Assembly (NCBI RefSeq): GCF_004027225.2
Contig: NC_044289.2
Span: forward strand, 558,001-622,000
Direction: 5' to 3'
Length of the DNA: 64,000 nucleotides
Origin: Strigops habroptila
Lineage: Eukaryota > Chordata > Aves > Psittaciformes > Psittacidae
Shown here: positions 50,567 to 64,000 of the stretch, piece by piece
How the letters are laid out: each line of letters opens with the position of its first letter
How positions within the stretch are numbered: the first letter of the stretch is position 1
The notes under the pieces: model-generated
Told to the model about the DNA's origin: nothing
Database searches by the model: none
What the model saw: the letters and a program-made list of their open reading frames with translations, nothing else
Made by a program: the position numbers and the translations under genes

Positions 50567-53500
50567 AGACTGGTGTGCAGGGCCCTTTCCAAGGGCAGTG
50601 CTGTTGTAAGTCAGTTACTGTATTTCCTTAGGTTATGATCCCACATTCAGAGTTATTCTCAGACCATCAGCCCACGTCCAGCCAGACCAGTGCCTCTTAC
50701 AGCAAGAGCTCTCAGCAGGCTCTGGTGGGGCCCAGGAGGACGTATGCTATTATGGGCCAGGAGCAAATGGCAGGATGTGTCCTGCTTTTTTGGGGGACTG
50801 AGGAGAGTAAGGGGGCCCATAAAAATAAATACATTTACAAGCACAGAATGAAACAACAAATTGGAATTGTGCTGAACTCCAGTTCTGGGGTTTTATAATC
50901 CACAGAAACTTATTAACTTCAGAGACCTGTGCAAGCTAGGAAAAAAGTAAGCTTTTCATTCCATCCCCAAAACACAGAGAATTTAGAGCATTTTTATGGT
51001 GCATTTTAGGACAATGACCTGGGCAATGTGTTTAGCTGCTTCACTTGCCTCATAAAACCCAGTTTATACAGTCTTGGAATCAATCCTGTTCTGTTTTGGG
51101 CTTTCCAGAGCAGGGACTGCCAGTGGAAGCATTTGATGATCTAGAGCTAGTGTGTCAAAGGGACATAGACCAGAACTATTGCCTTCACCTCCATGGTCAA
51201 TAGGAAATAGATATTTAGACATAAATAACCTTCGCTGTGAGGTGGGGAGAACATCTCTCTGCTGTCCAAGGTTTGAGGACACTTCTCTGTTTTCCAGGAC
51301 CTGGTCTTTCAAGTTTATTTACACTGGGCAGCACAAGCTGAGCAAGAAAGATACCCTGGTGTTGAATTTTACATAGTAGTGTTTGAATATTGTTGGGCAC
51401 TTATTCCTCTCTGCCCCCCCCACCCCAAAAAAACCCTCATTTGGAAATACCAGATGCATTTTCATTGCTTTAGAGCTGCAATAGTTTCAGTTGCATAACT
51501 TTGTTTTTCAGGGAATACCACTACCACCACCACCACATTTCAGGATCTAATTCTGAATTGTATTTTAACTGTTTTCCAGCTCCCCATGCTGAAGGTGCAG
51601 CTGGAGCAAAAAAGGGCCAGACAGTCTGAAGGATGAAGGGTAGGAATGTGCCAAATATTGCATGCTTGGACGTGAGCAAAAGCGATGTGTCCTCAAGCCA
51701 GATCCCTCACTCGCTGCTTGTGTCTTTACTCTGGACCTTTGGTTTCTTTGAAGGCTGGTTAGTTTTCCTGTGACCTTCTGGAGAAGCCTAAGGAGGAAAA
51801 TATCTGTGGCATGGAAGTGCACGGTTTGACCTCAAGAAGAAAAGAAGGTAGGTTTGTGAGAGTTAGTTCTTCACCCACCCAAATAGACATATTTCTGAAT
51901 TAACATTCGAACGCCTACTTGTTTTAGCCAAAGGTGCCTGCTTGTAGTTAACATCTCTGCATCTTTTGCGAGTATTTAGCTCTACAGAGAGCAACTATTA
52001 TTGCTATTTCTTTTTGCACTGATAGGGTAACTTGCACTGTGGCCACGGCTGTCCCTGCAGCCGCGCACTGCAGTGTGCACATCACTGGCCTGCCACAGCC
52101 CAGGCAAAGGAGAAAAATCAGAATTCAAACCCTGTCTGAAAAGTAAAAGGGACAAATTAGTTTCTTGTCACTGCACTGCAATAAATACATTGTCATTTTT
52201 ATACCCCAGTGAATCATATTCTCCATTTCCCCCGTAACTATTATACAGTCTGCTGGCAGTACATCATTTTTTGGTAATTTTATTTTCACCAATTGTTTTA
52301 TGAAATTTTTGAGTTTTATGGACACTAAAACAAATCTAGCCTGCGAGTATTATAGCCCTTTAAATCACCGGCAGGAAATCTCAAGGTTCCTCCAGACTGT
52401 GAGAGAAGGAAGCTTTAGGAAAGAAAGATTGTTCCTAGCTTATAAACTGAGCAAAAACCCAGAGATAAGTTTGTAAAAGGGACATACATCATCACTGGCA
52501 AAAGTAGGACGTAAAACAACATCTCTCTGCTCAGCTCCCTTAAGAATAAAAATGGATTTTTATTTAGCAGAAACACTAAAGTAGTTGGGGAAAGGAACAC
52601 ACAAGCTTTTCCATGCTTTCTTAAACATAACAATCCTTATTTCCTACAGAGCCACTGTGTCAGGCACTACCTTGCTAAATTGCAGTTATTTGTAGTCTCA
52701 AACTAGTGGGAACCTGGCAGGAACCCTAATTCCAGCCTAAATGCATAGAGTGCTTGGCTGAATTTGGTCCTCATGATGCTGAAGAAGTGGTGGCACCTGG
52801 CACAGGGGAAAGGGATCACCCAAGTTCTCCCCTCTTATCTGTAACCTTTGCTAACCCATCTGGACCAGGTTTTTTTGAGAAGGTTTTGCCAGTTGCGCAA
52901 GATTTCAGACAGCGAAGGGAGGCAAAGACCTGCAGAGCCACCCTGCACACAGGCAGCTTGCTAGGAACCCCCAGAGGCTAGGAAGGCAGATAGAGACCTA
53001 GGGAAGTTGCTGTGGTCCAGCCTCTACCTGACATCAGCAGAGATCTCTGTCCTTACCAAACAAGCTACTTGGCTTTGGCTTTCTGAGGAGCAGTAGGTTA
53101 TGGTTTCCAAAACTTAAATCAAAATTGAGTCATGATGATATGATAAAAGCTGATGATTTAAATTTTTTCTAAGTAAGGTCTTTGTTCTTGATAGATTGTT
53201 TGATGCACTTTGCATATCTATGCATATAAGAAAGTAAAAGTAGGTGAGATGGTCTTGTTTAGGTGGAAACATCGAACAAGAGCTTTTTAAACTGGAAATC
53301 TGAGAGATTCAGATGGACAAGCTCTCGTCCCATTTCTGACGCGAGTTTTGCAGTCTCGAAGGAAGTACTCCTTTTACTGTTCCCTTTTAATTTACATCTA
53401 AATATTTTTAAAGGCTCTGAAAATACTGATATTAAATATTCGTTCTGAGAATTGGATGAGACTTCTTTTGAATCACTCTTGTTTCTAAGATTTATTTTAT

Positions 53501-56500
53501 TTTTTTTTAAAGGTAATGGAAATAAGAAATTTAAGCAATAATATAAAAATGGCTGCTCTGTCTCAGACCTGTGGTCCACTGTGGCCAGAAATGGAACCCT
53601 ATAATTGTATATGCATATCGTATTTTTCTTGGTATATCCTTCCAGCAATCTATTATGTAGGAACTTATGAGCCACAGGGAACACATTTGTTAATGGCACT
53701 CGACGGATTTTTTCCTCTGTGAATTTATTGATTTGAACATATGTATGCTTATGACTTCCACAGTATCATGTGGGAATGACTTCCGCTCTGTAATGTATGT
53801 TGTCATGGAAAAAGAAAAGTCTAATTTTTTCTACCTTTACACTCCTTGCTTTGCTCTTTTTTCATCCGATGCCCTACTTTTTGCTTCACAAGAAGCTGTG
53901 AGTTACCACTGCCCATTTACCTGCCCGTGATGCCCATGAGCTTAAAGATTCCTTCCCACATCTTAATCTGGGCACCCTTTTCCCATTCAGAGAAGCTCAG
54001 GTTGACCTGTAATTTTTGGACAAAAAAAAAGCCTTCCAGAGGGAATGTGGGTGCTGCTCCAGAGCAGGGTTGGGTTTACACACTGCGGATTTGGGAGGCT
54101 GCAACGGTAACTTTTATGTGTTGGCTAAAAATCAAGGGTGGGTTGAGGCCCTGAAGGAATTAACTCTGTAAAGATAAGTCCCTGAGTAGTGTCTTGGTTG
54201 CAAAATGAACCTTTCTGAAAAGTAAGTACAAGGTAAAAATCTCTATTTGTTAAGTTTATATTCCCAGACTATGACCTTCAGACTGTACATTCTGAGTAAA
54301 TCGGTAAAAAATAAACTTGGAGCTACTTTTCCAGTTCTATGTTTGTATTACTTGAAGAGAAGGACGTACAGGTTTCAAAATTGACTGTTTGCAGTCCTGG
54401 TTTTAGGCTCTGCCATGCATTTTGGCTGTTTAGAACATGGCAATGCTGCCTCCCGTCTCTCTTTGGGTGTTTCAGGGGAAGATCTCTTTAGCAACCTGAG
54501 GATCACACCCTGCCCACATGGGTGGTGATTTGTCTCCTGACTCCAACACGAGAGCATTTTCCATCCTGAGGATTTATAACTGGTTTCTAGCCCAATAGTG
54601 GCCAGACGGATGTTAGGGGTGAAGCACTTCGTAATGTGAATGGTTGTGAAGAAAAGCAGAGAGGACAACAAGGTATAGTCAAGTGGGGCGTGAGTGAGTA
54701 GATGCGCTCAGCGCATCTCGATCTCTTCAGGAGTGCCTGTTGAAAACCAGGGCATGGCTGGACAACGGCCACGACATTTGGCTCAGGCTGTTGCGTGTGT
54801 GCTGATGGACCAGCTGCAGGATGATTGCAAGGAGGAAAATGTCTGTGAAAGAGGGGCTTGAGTTCTATTGGCAGTGCTTGGGAGAGAACAGGAAGCAATA
54901 GGAAGAAGCCCCAAACCTGCTGCGGTAGCTGGTGTGGGTGTAGGGGCTGTGCCCCAGCCTGTGCTGTCTGATGGCTGTGGGGGTCCCATTGCAGATCTGT
55001 GCACCCCGTTCACATCAGGAACGTTCGGCTGAGCCAGATAACAAATGCACATCTCAGTTTCTTTCTGCTGTATCAGCTCTCTAACACCACCTCATTGAAA
55101 ACAAACCCATGTCACTGCCTCCTCACCGCACTCTTTGCTGCTTTCTGCTTTCTCCTCCCTCCCTCTCCCCTTTGCGCAAAGGGCAGTTCTTACTGATCTT
55201 TTTCTCTATGTAGATAAATCTGCTTCTTTTTTTCTTTTTTTCTTTTATTTTTCCTGCCATGCTGTTTAATCTCAACTCGGAGCCCCAGAGCTGGTGCAAT
55301 GTTACAGCAGTTTTGTCATGTTGGCTGTCACCGTGCTGACAGCCCCGTGACAGCTGGCAGATGTACAGATGATGGATGTTTTCTCCCTTGTGCAAGGACG
55401 ATGGGATAAAAGTGCAAAAAAACCAGGTAATAGATGGGAAAAGGAGAGCAACATTGATAAGGCCTGGTCCTCACTCTGTGATGTATGGGAAAGCAAGCTG
55501 TGGGCAATTTGTTTCAGAGAAATGAGGGGCTCTTTGTAGAAAGGGACACAAGGAAAAGAATTAAAAAAGGAGAGAAAATAAAGAAATAATAATAAGGAAG
55601 GTGAGGGGTGGTGGGGGAGGAGGGGTGGGGGGAGAGGAATACCCAAAGTTTGTCTTTATTGTGGCAGCACCAGCCCGTTGTTATGGCAATAGGCAAATCT
55701 CATTTCAAGGCCAGGCCTGGGGTCCCTGGCTCGTGCCTGTGCCTGGCATACAATGAGGGACCCCACAGGAGGTGTCTGGGCTGGGAACACTGTGTTTCGC
55801 TTTGCTTGTTTCTGCTGCTTCACCCATCTCTCCGCTGGCTTGCCCATGGCACCTCCTGTTATTTGTGGTACTGAGGCACTGTCTGAAAGAGCTAACAAAT
55901 GGCTGCACTGGACAGAGAAACTTTTCAAGCTACTTGCTTAAACTGGGTAGTTGAGAAGTTTCTTACACGTGTCCGGATTCACATGGGAAGTCTGCTGATC
56001 TCTAAAGCATGCGGGGGTCCCATGCTGGGCTTGGCTCTGGTGGCTCCTGCATCCACAGAAGCCTCCCCCCAGTTGGAAAGGGGGTGATGCCACAAACGGG
56101 GCACTGGTACAGGTGGGCTTGAACAGAGGGTGATGTTCACCTTGTCCCTGACAGCAGAGACCTCTAGGCTGGGTCGCAGTAAATGCAGGGGATGGGGCTG
56201 GAAGAAGCTGCCACTACAGCCCAGCGTGTGAATCTGGCTGGTGGAGAAGGTCAGACATCCTCCAGCAAGTGTACAAGGCAGGAAGGAGGGCGTGTGTGTT
56301 ACAGCCTCTGCCATGTTTCTCTTTAGAAGAAACTGAGCACTGAGAGGCCCTTTAAAATGCAAAGAATGTCTTCCAGGGATCCCATGTGTATCCTGAATAT
56401 TAATACCTCGGTGCCATTATTGCTAACATGGAAGTACATGCCCTCACACACCCCCATACTGGCATGTACATTGTAGGATGCTGTTGTCTCCCCTCGCTTC

Positions 56501-59500
56501 CCTTCCACCTTTGGTTCCTTCACTGTCAGGGACTTATTTAGGCCCATAAAAGTGATAATTTATTACAGCATACTTCCTACAGTGAGTAAATAAGTCTGTC
56601 TCCTTTAAACTCCCTTGGTAATTAGAAGAATGAAAGACTGTACCATGTATTAGCATTTATTTTCTCCCAACATTTATACAAGGCCATTTTCTTGCTGACA
56701 AACTGTCAGGCAAATTGTTCTCGAGAAAGTCTGTCAGATGAAAAGGTGTTATGATTAAACTGTTGGCATAAATTTGGGTGACAATAAATCCTTTTATTGC
56801 ATTAACTGGATTTATTTGCCTGTAACTACCGTTAAGGGTTTGAAGAAACAATAATAAACAGGTTGATTTTGCACCTGCTTAAAGGTAATTAATATGCTTG
56901 CTAAAAATAGAGAGTCTGCTTTAAAATAAAATCCATTTAGTGATCTAGAGGCTGCTGATCAGGAAATGCATGTAAAATTAGCTGTATGTGTATGTTAGCT
57001 CTGCATTAACAAAAATCCTCAAACGCAGTGATGATGCAGTGTATCTGGGAAGTGCTCTGTTCAAACACAAGCTGGAAGGGCGTGATTCTGCAAACCCTTT
57101 CATGGGCAAAGACTGTCTTGCTTGAGCAGCCCTTTCTGGTGTATGAGGCCAGTAACCCAGTGGGTTTAGGCCTTATGAGTGTGCATCAGTTATATGTGTA
57201 TGGAGAGGACATAGAGGTGGTAGCATCAGATCTGCTTTGTGGACATGGTCTGGGACCAGTGCAGAGGACTAGGCTTTGGCTTAGGGCTGCTCTGGTATGA
57301 TCCCTCTGCTTAGAGCCAGCTGAGAGTAAATTTGGCAAGGCTTATGAGCACTTCACTGTAGTGAATTCCAGATGCCATGGCTTGGAGTTAGTTGCTGTGC
57401 TGCAGCTCACATCTTATTACGGTGTTTTTCTGGCTGTAGGGCTATAGTGCATTACATGTAGAATTCTTTTTCTTTAATGTTTTTAATATTTTTCCACATT
57501 TTTAATATTCTCCGACACTCTAAACAAGAAGACCAGTATGTTTGCTGTCACACTAATGGCTTGTGAACACATGTCATTGATTTTAAATTTATGCATTTTG
57601 GGGAGTGATTTGCTGGAGCAGTATGTAGAGAAGGGTTGAGATGATTTCACAGCCACTTTCCAAGTCAGAGAAGCTGCTTTTCATCTGCATTTGGCTTAGA
57701 TGTTGTGGGTAAGGTATCCCTCTCTCTACAGAGAACCACCAGGTTTGCGTTAGCATTAGTGCACCTCAGTCCCAGCCGTGCTGGTGTGACCTACAGGGCT
57801 ATGAGGGCAGAAGAAGATGACCTTGGCCACTGATCTCAGGGTTGCCTACAGGTCTCCCACTGTAGCCAACCCAGCTGTTGGATTTCTCACTGCCACCCTG
57901 ACAGCCCATCAGCCTCCCACATGCCCAGAGCTAGTCAGAAATATTTTAGTAAAAACAAGTTTAAGGAAAAAGCTGACAATTTGTAACAAGGTTTTTATCC
58001 AGGAACGTATTAATTTGAGTAATGGCTTCAGTTAGAAGCTTTCTTAGATACAGGATTGCATTGAATTAGGTTCTGCCTTCACCCGCCTGGGGCAGGGGGT
58101 CTGGCTATCTGAGATGCTCAGGTGGGACGAGGGCAGGCTGCGTTCAGAGTCATGCTGTCAGAGGCTGTTGACCATTCTGGGCCAATGGCACTGGGTTTTA
58201 CTTCTGGTAAGTTGTGCACAGGTAAACTATTCAGAACAAAAAAAGCAGCAGTTCTTTTTGGATTTTCCATATATGAACTTTTCTTTTTTTCTTTTATTTT
58301 CTCTTCCTGTTTCTGATTCTCATTCTCTCTTGCTGAGGGTTTCCCTTAAATTTTTATTTATTCCAGCTCCATAAAACCAACGCAAAATATTAGAAGCACC
58401 ATGGACTGCATCAGTGCGTGTTCCCTTCCCTCCTGCCATGCAGCCTGACCTGCCTGTTGAGACCAAAAGGGATTTTTTTGCCATACAGGGCTTCAATCTG
58501 CATTGACCCCTCATCGTTATTGTAATAAAAAAAGATTAATAATACAAACCATAAACTATTTGCTACAGTGTTAAATATAGAGTGCAGTTTTTCTGTGCAG
58601 TTTTTCTTTGCTTTTCTTACAAAAAGCAGGATTCAGCCTCTTTATGTGTGAAATGATACCAAATGATACCAAACCATAACTACATTATTCTATAGTTATA
58701 GTCCTAAACTCCCCAGCTTTTGTCAATTTTACTGGGTAGGTTTCATTCTTGCCATAAACAAACCACAGTAGTTTTTAATAGGGGTATGTGGTGGCAGAAG
58801 AATATGACCCATAAAACAGTTCTGATGGACTTGTCTGTACAAGCCTGGGGCCCAAGTCTTCCTTGCCTGTCTTCTGAAGGACATTAAATGCTCCATCTCT
58901 CTGTGCTCTCAGTAATCTCTCCTTTGTGTGCGCTGTCCCAGAGACGTCGGCAGCCAGAGGCTTTCTGGGTAAAAGAGAAAAAGCCAGAGGCTTTCTGGGT
59001 ACACCTACAGTTGGGGTGTACTTTGGATCAGGAAGACACTTCTGAAACAAATCTCTTGGCTGTCTCCACTTACTGTATTTTGGTTTGCTTTCATGTCTTG
59101 GAGTGTCTGACCTAAATTCCTTTAAAACCAAGTGAAATGGAAAATACTCCTCAAGAATGTGGCTGCAGCCATTAAGGGGCATTTAGGCCATGGGAGCAGG
59201 CTGGGAATAATCTGGAGCTAAGAACTTCTGAGCTGTGGGGAGTGTGGATGTCAGGTCCCCAGGAGTCTGGCTGTGCAGCTCCTTCTTGGTCTGGCAATGC
59301 AAATGGGATGGGGACATCACCTGCCAAGTTCATACCTGGAAGGGAGACCTGATGGGACCATCCAGTTGGTTTTGGGAGTCACTTGCACCCTGATTTGGTG
59401 CATTTTGGGGTGCAGGCCCCCATTCCAAAGGACATGTTTAAACAGAAGAGGTTTATAGCTTCCTGCTGTGGGCTGATTAGGAAAGCACAAGCACTCAGTG

Positions 59501-62500
59501 GCAAGAAGCTTTCTCAGCAGAGAGACATGTGCATGGCATTATAGCAGGCTAGAGCCATCAAACACACAGGCAAGCCCTTTGCCAGAGTCTTGGGACTTTT
59601 TGCAAAGTTTGTCTTACTCATTCATAACATATGTAAAAGTTTTGAGATTGTTGTTTCTCTTCTGCTTCCATCCCCTTGCTCACCCTCTGCTCCCTTTAAT
59701 GCTCGCTTCCCCTTACAAACCGTAGTGATCTACAGATGCTTGGAGCCGCAGCTATGTTAATGGAGAAGACCCTGCAGCAGTGAAGCTTGAGTTCGGTGGA
59801 ACTTCTGTCCATTTAATTAAGAAACGCTACTCATACAGAACTGAATGCACTAACCTGATTTACTGCAATGTCTGTCTGTCTAGCCTTTTGTCTCTCTCCG
59901 TATCCTTTACAGTCACATTATATCTTATTACTCGAGGTAGGTAGATTCTTGCTTGGCTGAGCTGAGATCAAAAAGTAATTTTTCTTTTTGCAACAGCTGA
60001 TTAGAAATTCATTTATTTTCACATTAGACATTTGACCAATATCTGCCTCCCCCAAGCAAACAGATCCCCCCCAGCTTCAGCAATTTACCTCCATTTGTAT
60101 AGTCTGTATAATGGAAGACAGTGAGCCTGTTAGAAAAACATGGCCCAGGGCAAAAATTAAATGCAGAATCATGTATCAGAAATGAGATGTATTTACTATT
60201 GTTTTTGAAAATTAATGGTGCATTTTTAGTTTTTATAATGTAATTTAATGATGCAATTCATCTAATAAAAACCCACATTTGAACTCAGTCACACGGACCC
60301 ACTGGGGCAGGACAAGATGTACATTTCAGATGTAAGATTTTAAAAAATGCTTCGGGCTCTTTTCTTGAATGCAAAAAAAAGGGACCTCTCTGCATGCTTT
60401 GGCTCACAGCTGGGCTGCCAGCGGGAGCCCAATAAAAAGGACATTTTTCTTTCTAAATATTGGTGTTTGTGCAGCATACAATAATATTATAAATGCAGCA
60501 GTGGGTTTGAAGTACAATGCTGCAGCTGATTATAGAATGCCATATGGTGCTGGCATGTTAAACTGATACAGATTGAACATGGACTGTAGCTTTAAATGCT
60601 GTGGACTAGCGACTGCGCTACACCAGAATAAGTATACTGTAGAGTGTCAGTGTACGGAGCTGTCATGTTGGGCAGCAAAAAGCAAACCATGTCAAAATAA
60701 TGTAAACTGATCGAAGAAAACCCCATGAGAGTCAGCCTTGAGCCCACTCTCCTTTGCGAGAGTGGATCATGGGTAGAGGAAAGTCCTTACCCACCTTCTC
60801 GGAGCACTGTTTGGTCTCAGTAAGTGAGGAGCAAGGGCTGGGAGGAGCCCTGGTTGCCCTGTCACTGTGTTTTACTGAGCACTGACAGACTGCAAAGCAT
60901 AGGTTCTGCTACAGCTCTGTTGTAGGCGAATGCCCGTTCCTCCAGTTTTTTGCATTTAGAGCTCTAAACCCATCTTTGTCCATTTTGCGTCATGATTTTC
61001 ATCTGCTTTGTGAGGTTCTTGTATTACAGGGCTCTTGTAAAGGGAAAATTTGTCACAGCGCAGTTCTGTAATAGAACAGAGCAGCTGAAGGAGTGCTCCC
61101 AGCCCCGCCACTGCCTGCCACACACTCCCATCAGCACTGCCAGCTCCCTGGCATTGTAGGGATGCTGGAAGTGGGCCTGGGCAGGACACAAAAAGGGAGG
61201 TTTTGCCTTAAGCACTGAGCTGGAGGTGAGGGGAGTGCAGAGGCCAGAGGGTGGGGCTGGAACAGCAACAACAGAGGTTTATGATCTACTTCAACTGATC
61301 ACAATAATTCCCACTTACTTTTTTAAAGGTGCTCCTAGAAAATACATTCAGGTTTGATTTCCAGCTTTAAAACATGACCTCATCTGCTTTTGCAAAACCT
61401 TTGACAGGCAAAACTTGAAGTTGTAGCTAACATGTAGTACCTAGTACTGCTTTAAGATAACCTCCTTCCTATATATGTTAAAATTTACGTTTGCCAGGAA
61501 GGGATGAACTTAACTACATCAAGACTACCAATTTCACACCAAAGTAGATTTTGGTACGGAGCTGCACAAGAAGTCTATTCATTTGTGGATGACTTAAACA
61601 TCATTTTTCTTTGTTTCCTAACTCTGGTGCATGTTTTCCCAGAGGGCACAAGGAGATGGCTCCCATGACAAGTAAGAGAGCAGCTCTCATAAACTCTGGC
61701 ATGGTGCTTCTTGAGGGATGCCCTTTGCTGTTTACATGAGGTTTACTAAGGTATCCCAGGCTTTTTCCCTTCCCCTTCTGGCCCATCTATGTTCCTACAT
61801 GTTATTCAGCCTTAGCTTTAGACCCAGTGGATGGAGTTTTGTACGGTCCCAACCAGCACATCCTCATCCTCAATCCTGCTTTCCCCAGCCAGCCTCAAGC
61901 AGACAATCTCTGTGTTGTTCCTATCCTTTCTGGTTTACAGGCACAAGATGCAACTTCAGAGAGTGGAGCACAGCAGGAACACAGTATCAAGCCAAAGATT
62001 GAATCATCTACAAGGTTTCTGCTGGCTTATTGCATGCTGAAACTCAACCTACAGTCCAGGCAAGTGAGCAAAAGATGAGGATCGTGATGTCTTTTCAATA
62101 CTAAGACTGTGTTTGAGCAGTGGCAGAGGTGAGAAGATTTGACCTTGTGCATGGTTTTCCTGTGCCCCATAATTTAAACAACATAAAGGAATACGCCGAG
62201 GTTAGAAATGTAAGCGATCTTGTTAAATTATGTTTTAAATGGAGTGAGCCAGATCACTTTATGACCATCATCATGTTTATAGTTTGATGCAGGGGGGGCT
62301 GGGTTGATTCCAGCACTGGATTTACAACTGGACAAAGAGGTCACTGGCTCCTGCAGCACTGGTGTCCTGTGCTGTCTGGTGATGTTACAGCACTTGGGCT
62401 TTACTCTGCCTCCTTGATGATAGGTGCCAGATGCAACTGGTAGTAATGCAGTCTCAGCTGGCTGGCAGCAGAGCCTGGGCTTTGAAGGACTTTTGAGTAT

Positions 62501-63004
62501 TGTGGATTGATTTATTTTTTTGTTACCTGTATTGGATTTAAAAGCTGGTGAGACGGAAGTGTGATTTGATGTGGCAAATGCTGTATAGGCCTTGATATTG
62601 GGAAATCAGTGGTGCTTATGAACTTAAGCTGGTAATAATGCTTGTGTTTTACAACTGAATAGCCTCTGACTCAAAAAGGCTGCAGACTAGGTAAAGTAAA
62701 AATGTTTGAAGTGAGGAATATCTCAGGTTGATCTATTCCATAAAGAGGTAGATCACTGCTAGGCTCTGACCTCTAAGTGTATTTTCTATTGTGAAAGAAA
62801 CTAAAAAAGGTTTATTGAGTGTTAGTTTTTCATCGCTAGGTCTTGGTGTAGGGTTTAGCAAGTAAAACTGCTCAGGACGGAGATCTGAAAGTGAGCAGGC
62901 TAGAGTCATGAGAATGATACACAGAGAGCAAGTTACACGGGGAGACAGAGGTAGATGATAAAATAAACACATTTCTTACAGCTGAAGGATTCATTGACTT
63001 TTAA
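50567..63004. other. Gene-free stretch
   Basis: About 12.4 kb with no recognised gene. AT-rich blocks at about 52110-52420, 56560-57010 and 59800-60720 have the even, repeat-free texture of conserved noncoding elements. A short (CCA)n run lies at about 51520-51536. Confidence 0.55.
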
Positions 63005-63009
63005 CATGG

Positions 63010-63529
63010 TATACTGGTTTTGGCTGGGATAGAGTTAATTTTCTTCCTAGTAGCTGGTACAGTGCTGTGTTTTGGCGTTAGGACGAGAACAATGTTGGTA
63101 ACACGGGGATGTTCCAGTTGTTGCTGAGCAGCGCTCATACCAAGTCAAGGATTTTCCAGCTCCTTGTGCTCTGCCAGTGAGCAGGCGGGGGGGCACAAGG
63201 AGTCTGGGGGGACACAGTGAGGACAGCTGACCCCCACTGACCCCAGGGTATCCCACACCATATGGGTGCTGCTGAACTGTCAAACCAGGCGAGTTGGCCG
63301 GGGACTGGCTGGGCATTGCCCAGCGAGTGGTGAGCAATTGCATTGTACATCACTTGTTCTGCATGTTCTTTTATCATTGTTATTATTTTCCCTTCCTTTT
63401 CTGTCATATTCAACTGTTTTTAACTTAACCTGCAAGTTTTCCTTTTTTTCTGATTCTATTCCCCATCCCACTGGGGTGGATGAGCAAATGGCTGTGGGGT
63501 TTAGCTGCCTGCCAGGTCAAACCATGACA
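63010..63529 (+). repeat. Solo LTR, older relative of the provirus LTR
   Basis: About 520 bp. It starts near ACTGGTTTTGGCTGGGATAG and ends AAACCATGACA. It shares with the provirus LTR the early GTAGCTGGTNCAGTGCTGTG, GTTGTTGCT, the exact GTGGTGAGCAATTG (63328-63341) and the end AAACCANGACA. There is no primer binding site after it and no pol before it, so it is solitary. Flanks CATGG and CGTGG differ by one base, a plausible aged 5-bp target duplication. Confidence 0.88.
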
Positions 63530-63534
63530 CGTGG

Positions 63535-64000
63535 TGAACAAAAGAATAGACACATACCTTACATGATAAAAGAATCAAAAATGAAGCTGATTTTGTGGAG
63601 GCCTCACGATTTGGTGCAGGTTGTGCATCCATACATTAGCACTGCGTTGCCAAAAAAGCATCACAGCATTTTTCAATGGGAAATCAGAGTGCCTGGGAGA
63701 AGATGTTCTGGTGTGAATTACACTGCAGAGTGGTTGTCAGCTGTCCCTGTCAGCACTTTCACAGATGCCATAATGCGCAGTAAATGCTGTGGCTGCAGCT
63801 ATTTAGGTTTACTGTGGTGGTGGTTTTAGAAGCACCACAAATTAACAGCTACAGAAAACCATCCCTTTTTCTTGAGCTGTCCTTTCCCTAAAGAATGCCT
63901 CATGTGCTGCAAGCTGCCACTGCTGTACCTATGGCTATTTCTTCTCACTTTCTAAAATTAAGCATGGGCATCCTTTTCTACTTTTGCAGGCTTACCAGAA
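63535..64000. other. Right edge, nothing recognised
   Basis: Unique-looking sequence after the solo LTR. The ORF running out of the LTR into this part (63266-63829) is a chance open frame. Confidence 0.6.

Noticed and set aside
63266..63829. 187-codon plus ORF at the right edge
   Set aside because: It starts inside the solo LTR and runs into unrelated flank, so it is a chance frame.

Overview
This window is bird nuclear DNA. It holds the 3' two thirds of a vertebrate DEAH-box helicase gene with GT-AG introns, several CR1 LINE 3' ends of the avian kind, and an ERV-L-like endogenous retrovirus. I cannot name the species from sequence alone.

Left part (1-20.3 kb): the last 14 coding exons of DHX35 on the + strand, between 1875 and 18653. 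They encode 487 residues plus a stop codon, covering helicase motifs IV-VI, the winged-helix/ratchet region and the OB-fold. A 3' UTR of about 1.65 kb follows, with an AATAAA signal at 20276. The introns hold CR1 fragments in both orientations. The earlier exons, carrying motifs I-III, lie outside the window to the left.

Middle (20.3-30.9 kb): noncoding spacer with three more CR1 pieces. In other vertebrates DHX35 is followed by a large gene desert leading towards MAFB, and this sequence fits that picture.

Endogenous retrovirus (30941-38440, + strand): a nearly full-length provirus between perfect 5-bp target duplications (GACAC). It has two almost identical LTRs, a primer binding site matching tRNA-Lys(1,2), a gag region, and a pol region (protease, RT, RNase H, integrase). 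No env is visible. Gag is broken by one TAA, and pol by one frameshift inside RNase H. The first RNase H catalytic Asp position reads Gly. Gag and pol share a frame and are divided by a single TAG, directly followed by a strong hairpin whose loop can pair downstream. Gag also carries an in-frame 27-residue Thr/Ala/Pro-rich tandem repeat.

Right part (38.4-64 kb): gene-free sequence with one CR1 end, AT-rich stretches that resemble conserved noncoding elements, and an older diverged solo LTR of the same broad family at 63010-63529. I found no convincing second host gene, RNA gene or CRISPR array.
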